Below, piece by piece: positions 23,874-26,609 of a stretch of DNA of 26,609 nt (positions are counted from its first letter, which is position 1; every line of letters begins with the position of its first letter). The notes under the pieces were generated by a model that was not told where the DNA came from, searched no databases, and saw nothing but the letters and a program-made list of their open reading frames with translations. Both the position numbers and the translations under genes were made by a program. This stretch comes from Lentisphaeria bacterium. Lineage in GTDB: Bacteria; Verrucomicrobiota; Lentisphaeria; Oligosphaerales; Oligosphaeraceae. Location: assembly GCA_016287975.1 (NCBI GenBank), contig JAEEXV010000330.1:1-26609 (forward strand), read 5' to 3'.

Positions 23874-23933
23874 TCAAAACAAAAAGACTTCAATAACCCG
23901 CCGCGCACGCCGCCGCACCGATTCGGAAGCCAT
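23874..23933 (-). CDS. Possible 19-residue leader peptide upstream of rpoB
   Basis: On the minus strand an ATG (complement of 23931-23933) preceded by GGAGAG five bases upstream opens a 19-codon frame. The peptide is Arg-rich in the middle (VRRRARRV) and ends in Phe-Leu-Phe. Its TGA directly abuts the ATG of the longer rpoB frame. It could be a chance frame in this 285-base gap or a translated leader acting on rpoB. No homologue is known to me. Confidence 0.22.
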   Translation of the reverse strand: MASESVRRRARRVIEVFLF

Positions 23934-24024
23934 ACTCTCTCCAGGTGATCTATTTAGTCTCACCACCTGGCTTTCCGCAGAAAGACAACCCGAAAACGGC
24001 CAGCGGCCACGGCATTCGACACAA

Positions 24025-24069
24025 AGTCCGAAACCGCATCCCCCCAAGGGAAGGATGCCGTCTCGGACT
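24025..24069 (-). other. Two-part hairpin in the rplL-rpoB gap (candidate attenuator)
   Basis: The outer arms AGTCCGA (24025-24031) and TCGGACT (24063-24069) and inner arms GCATCC (24036-24041) and GGATGC (24053-24058) form a 7+6 bp stem with a small internal loop. On the minus strand it is followed by TTTGTG. It lies 26 bases after the rplL stop, the same place as the E. coli rplL-rpoB attenuator, so partial termination here would lower rpoBC expression relative to L7/L12. The rest of the 285-base gap 23811-24095 holds only the possible leader peptide and an inverted repeat (CCAGGTG at 23941-23947, CACCTGG at 23964-23970). Confidence 0.55.
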
Positions 24070-24095
24070 CTGCGGCTGCGCTCGAAAACGCAGGC

Positions 24096-24500
24096 TTACT
24101 TCACTTCGACCTTCGCGCCGGCGGCCTCGAGCTTGCTCTTCAGCTGGGCGGCCTCGTCCTTGCTCACGCCAGTCTTCACGGGCTTCGGGGCGCCCTCGAC
24201 CACGTCCTTGGCTTCCTTCAGGCCCAGGCCAGTCAGCTCGCGCACGGCCTTGATCACGGCGATCTTGTTGGCGCCGAATTCGGTCAGGATGACGTCAAAC
24301 TCGGTCTTCTCTTCTTCGGCGGGCTTGGCATCGCCACCATTGCCAGCAGCAGCGGCAACCGCGACGGGAGCGGCGGCGGAGACGCCCAGGCGCTCCTCAA
24401 GGGCCTTCACCAGCTTCGACAGGTCCAGAACGGTCAGACCCTCGATGTACTTCACAAACTGCTCCATCTCGGCAGTCAATTCAACTTTCTCATCAGCCAT
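24096..24500 (-). CDS. rplL: 50S ribosomal protein L7/L12
   Basis: The 134-residue protein has an N-terminal dimerisation helix pair (about residues 1-38, [26 protein letters not shown]). An Ala/Gly/Val-rich hinge follows (about 40-60, [15 protein letters not shown]). The conserved C-terminal domain reads [47 protein letters not shown]7/L12 forms the ribosomal stalk that recruits translation GTPases, and is present in several copies bound to L10. AAGGAA lies upstream of the ATG. It follows rplJ after 28 bases and precedes rpoB. Its extra length over the E. coli protein (121) is mostly hinge. Confidence 0.97.
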   Translation of the reverse strand: MADEKVELTAEMEQFVKYIEGLTVLDLSKLVKALEERLGVSAAAPVAVAAAAGNGGDAKPAEEEKTEFDVILTEFGANKIAVIKAVRELTGLGLKEAKDVVEGAPKPVKTGVSKDEAAQLKSKLEAAGAKVEVK

Positions 24501-24528
24501 TGTTGTAGTTCCTTCTTTTCCTCAGTTT

Positions 24529-25068
24529 TTACGCGGCTTGCTCTTTCTTCTTCAAGAAAGCATTTAACACGTAGACCACACTCGACAACTTCGCGTTGAG
24601 GACGCGAACCATCTGACCGGCCGGAGCCTGCAGCAGGCCCAGCAATTGACCAAGAAGAACCTCGCGCGGGGGCAGGTCCGCCAGAGCCGCCATGTCGACG
24701 GCACCCAGCACCTGACCGTCCACCCGAGCGCCCTTCATCGACGCCCGCGGCTTCTTGTCCTCGCCAACGCTTTCCTTGATCAAATCCTTGATGGCTTTCG
24801 CCATCGCCACGACGTCGCCGTCGCCGCTGACCAGGGCGGTCTGCCCCGTCAGCTTCAGCTCCGCCAGCCCATCGTAGCCGAGGGCCTCGGCCGCCTTCTT
24901 CAACAGCGTGTTCTTCACCACATGGCACTCTGCGCCGATCTCAGCCAGCTTGCCGCGGAAGGCGCTGAAGGTGGCGACGGTCAGCCCATCAAAGCCGATC
25001 AGAAGCGCCGGCTTGTCCTGAAGCAGTCCCTTGACCACTTCCAGCATCTGGAGTTTTTCTGATCTCAT
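24529..25068 (-). CDS. rplJ: 50S ribosomal protein L10
   Basis: The 179-residue protein has the L10 N-terminal domain: 'KLQMLEVVKGLLQDKPALLIGFDGLTV', 'SAFRGKLAEIGAECHVVKNTLLKKAAEALG' and 'ALVSGDGDVVAMAKAIKDL'. The C-terminal helix that binds L7/L12 dimers is present (LNAKLSSVVYVLNAFLKKKEQ). L10 anchors the stalk to 23S rRNA. The ATG lies six bases after the rplA stop, and its GAGAGG ribosome binding site is in the last codons of rplA, so translation is coupled. The L10 leader that often controls rplJL has no room here. Confidence 0.96.
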   Translation of the reverse strand: MRSEKLQMLEVVKGLLQDKPALLIGFDGLTVATFSAFRGKLAEIGAECHVVKNTLLKKAAEALGYDGLAELKLTGQTALVSGDGDVVAMAKAIKDLIKESVGEDKKPRASMKGARVDGQVLGAVDMAALADLPPREVLLGQLLGLLQAPAGQMVRVLNAKLSSVVYVLNAFLKKKEQAA

Positions 25069-25074
25069 CGCTCG

Positions 25075-25770
25075 TTACCTCTCTTTTCCGGTGACTTCCA
25101 GCGGAATGCCGGGGCTCATCGTCGAGGCCAGGGACAGCCCCTTCAGATAGACGCCCTTCACCGCCGCGGGACGGGCCTTGACGATGGTCGTGACCGCCAC
25201 CGACAGGTTCTCCAGGATGGCTTCCGCCGTGAAGGAGATCTTGCCAATCGGCATCTGCACCACGCCAGTCTTGTCGCAACGGTACTCGACGCGGCCCGCC
25301 TTCGCCTCCTTCACCGCAGTCGCGGTGTCGTCGGTGACGGTGCCGGTCTTCGGGTTCGGCATCAGTCCGCGCGGACCGAGCACACGGCCCAGGGTACGCA
25401 CTTCCTTCATCGCCGCTGGCGTCGCGATCAGCACGTCGAAGTCCAGCCAGCCGCCCTTGATCTTGGCGAGCAGTTCGCTCGTCCCGACCTCGTCGGCGCC
25501 GGCCGCCTTCGCGGCTTCCGCCGCCTCGCCGTCCGCGACCACCACGACCTTGTGGGTCTTGCCCAGGCCACGCGGGAGAACCACGGCGCCGCGGACAATC
25601 TGGTCGCTCTGCTTCGGGTCGATGCCCAGCGTGAACGCCAGCTCGACCGTCTCGTCAAACTTCGCCTTCGGCATCGCCTGGAGCACCTGCACCGCTTCCG
25701 CGTAGGGGTACTTCCGGGTCGCGTCCAGCCCCGCCAGACGGGACTTGTAAAGTTTACTTCTTCGCTTCAT
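25075..25770 (-). CDS. rplA: 50S ribosomal protein L1
   Basis: The 231-residue protein begins [31 protein letters not shown]. It carries the L1 signature in the RNA-binding domain, '[21 protein letters not shown]', and '[20 protein letters not shown]'. L1 builds the mobile stalk at the E site and represses its own mRNA in many bacteria. ATG 25770 is chosen because GAGG (complement of 25777-25780) is six bases upstream; an in-frame TTG at 25782 would add only four residues. The start overlaps the last 17 bases of rplK, indicating tight coupling. Confidence 0.97.
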   Translation of the reverse strand: MKRRSKLYKSRLAGLDATRKYPYAEAVQVLQAMPKAKFDETVELAFTLGIDPKQSDQIVRGAVVLPRGLGKTHKVVVVADGEAAEAAKAAGADEVGTSELLAKIKGGWLDFDVLIATPAAMKEVRTLGRVLGPRGLMPNPKTGTVTDDTATAVKEAKAGRVEYRCDKTGVVQMPIGKISFTAEAILENLSVAVTTIVKARPAAVKGVYLKGLSLASTMSPGIPLEVTGKER

Positions 25771-26191
25771 CGACGACCTCAATCCCCATGCTACGCGCGG
25801 TCCCGGCGATGATCTTCACCGCAGCCGCGACAGTCCGTGAGTTCAAATCCGCCTTCTTGGTCTCCGCGATCTTCTCCAGGTCGGCCATCGTGACCTTGCC
25901 GACTTTCTCGGCACCCGGGGTCTTCGCGCCAGAGGCGATGCCGGCCGCCTTCTTCAACAGAACCGCGGCAGGCGGGGATTTGGTGATGAAGGTGAACGAG
26001 CGGTCCTGGTAGACCGTGATCACCACCGGGATGACGAGTCCCGACTGCGCCTGCGTGGCCGCATTGAAGGCCTTGCAGAACTGCATGATGTTCACGCCAG
26101 CCTGGCCCAGCGCCGGTCCCACGGGGGGGGCCGGGTTGGCAGCGCCGGCGGGTATCTGCAGCCGCACTACACCCGTGACTTTCTTTGCCAT
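25754..26191 (-). CDS. rplK: 50S ribosomal protein L11
   Basis: The 145-residue protein starts [20 protein letters not shown], then [25 protein letters not shown]. Its C-terminal rRNA-binding domain is [27 protein letters not shown]. The invariant Pro-rich PPVGPALG segment is intact. L11 binds the GTPase-centre rRNA and is needed for the stringent-response sensing of idle ribosomes. ATG 26191 is preceded by AAAGGTG about nine bases upstream. The frame is open further upstream but without L11 features. It heads the rplKAJL-rpoBC cluster. nusG, usually just before it, is not in the window, and a candidate promoter suggests independent transcription. Confidence 0.97.
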   Translation of the reverse strand: MAKKVTGVVRLQIPAGAANPAPPVGPALGQAGVNIMQFCKAFNAATQAQSGLVIPVVITVYQDRSFTFITKSPPAAVLLKKAAGIASGAKTPGAEKVGKVTMADLEKIAETKKADLNSRTVAAAVKIIAGTARSMGIEVVDEAKK

Positions 26192-26272
26192 AGTGTTGCA
26201 CCTTTGTTTCGCGCCCGCTGGTAAGAACTGGCAGGTGTTCTCCCAGCAGACGCTGCTCCTGTGTCCATCCAC

Positions 26273-26290
26273 TCCGAGGATCCCCTCGGA
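26273..26290 (-). promoter_or_regulatory. Leader hairpin upstream of rplK (candidate L1 control element)
   Basis: TCCGAGG (26273-26279) pairs perfectly with CCTCGGA (26284-26290) around a 4-base loop, inside the ~120-base leader predicted for rplK. Another possible pair, GCTGG with CCAGC, frames the next ~30 bases towards the start. L1 autoregulation usually acts through a structure in this leader, but I could not match the L1 binding site. Confidence 0.35.
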
Positions 26291-26318
26291 ATGCCTGCCA
26301 TGAAAAAGGCGAGTGCAT

Positions 26319-26346
26319 ACTATAACGCCATAAACGAGTTTTGCAA
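26319..26346 (-). promoter_or_regulatory. Candidate sigma-70 promoter for the rplK operon
   Basis: On the minus strand TTGCAA (complement of 26341-26346, 4 of 6) precedes TATAGT (complement of 26319-26324, 5 of 6) by 16 bases. It lies in the only AT-rich patch of the 418-base non-coding stretch 26192-26609. The rest of that stretch holds the leader, an inverted repeat and the heptamer array. Confidence 0.6.
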
Positions 26347-26460
26347 ATCAACCCGAAAAATAAAACGCCGCCGCGCCATTCCCCGCCCCGCCCGACATTC
26401 CGCCATTACATTAAGTTGTCACATCCCCCGAAATCCCGCCAGCGGGCTCAAGGTCATTCA

Positions 26461-26479
26461 CCGGCCCAAAATGGGCCGG
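26461..26479. other. Perfect 8-bp inverted repeat next to the heptamer array
   Basis: CCGGCCCA (26461-26468) and TGGGCCGG (26472-26479) pair around a 3-base loop. No T tract follows on either strand. It could be the 3' hairpin of the unit upstream of rplK, whose gene lies beyond the window. Confidence 0.55.
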
Positions 26480-26491
26480 CACAGCACGCCG

Positions 26492-26589
26492 GGTCCTGGG
26501 TCCTGGGTCCTGGGTCCTGGGTCCTGGGTCCTGGGTCCTGTGTCCTGGGTCCTGGGTCCTGGGTCCTTGGTCCTCGGTCCTGGGTCCTG
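26492..26589. repeat. Tandem heptamer array, 14 units of GGTCCTG
   Basis: Fourteen abutting 7-base units are present. Eleven are GGTCCTG; unit 8 (26541-26547) starts with T, unit 11 (26562-26568) ends in T and unit 12 (26569-26575) ends in C. Seven is not a multiple of three, so the array shifts frame every unit and would encode a 7-residue repeat (QDPGPRT on the minus strand) in any frame; no gene is supported there. Confidence 0.93.
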
Positions 26590-26609
26590 CCACCTGGCGC
26601 CGGGCACCC

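Noticed and set aside
25771..25782. TTG start for L1
   Set aside because: The ATG four codons later has a correctly spaced GAGG and gives the usual L1 N-terminus.
26492..26589. Heptamer array as a CRISPR array or a coding repeat
   Set aside because: Units abut without spacers and there are no cas genes; no start or ribosome binding site supports a protein.

Overview
This is a GC-rich bacterial window with no tRNA, rRNA or intact mobile element. A pseudopilin carrying the Lentisphaerota/Planctomycetota-type N-terminus and a C-terminal H-x10-DG motif lies beside an AraC regulator and glycan-active proteins. This suggests the PVC superphylum, most likely Lentisphaerota (Victivallales-like). That placement is an inference from gene style, not from a search.

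Layout. The left part (1-10.2 kb) reads mostly rightwards: the tail of a 4Fe-4S ferredoxin with a strong terminator, a higB-higA toxin-antitoxin pair, and a BaiN/HI0933-family flavoprotein. A convergent AraC regulator follows. It is divergent from a secreted pseudopilin, and the two share a compact back-to-back promoter region (3074-3134). Downstream of the pilin lie a 1135-residue secreted GH123/DUF4091-like protein, an alpha/beta-hydrolase and a sialidase-like beta-propeller. Together 2.1-10.2 kb looks like a regulated glycan-degradation locus.

The right part (10.6-26.3 kb) reads leftwards and is mostly housekeeping: rplK-rplA-rplJ-rplL-rpoB-rpoC, then a GlmU-like hexapeptide protein, rpmA with its own promoter and terminator, and a tight operon of a thioredoxin-fold lipoprotein, mtaB and a Nif3-family protein. 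GC hairpins sit in the rplL-rpoB, rpoB-rpoC and post-rpoC gaps.

Repeats. The two halves converge at 10.17-10.60 kb, where two ~125-bp imperfect direct repeats and several perfect hairpins lie. A second hairpin and repeat cluster sits at 7.59-7.83 kb. A 14-unit heptamer array lies upstream of rplK at the right edge.

Most unusual points: (1) the GH123-like barrel appears to be interrupted, just before its Asp-Glu dyad, by a discoidin-like module whose two halves are in swapped order; (2) RpoB naturally carries Asn at the position equivalent to E. coli His526 in the rifampicin pocket; (3) the thioredoxin-fold lipoprotein has lost both CXXC cysteines; (4) the 125-bp repeats and the heptamer array.
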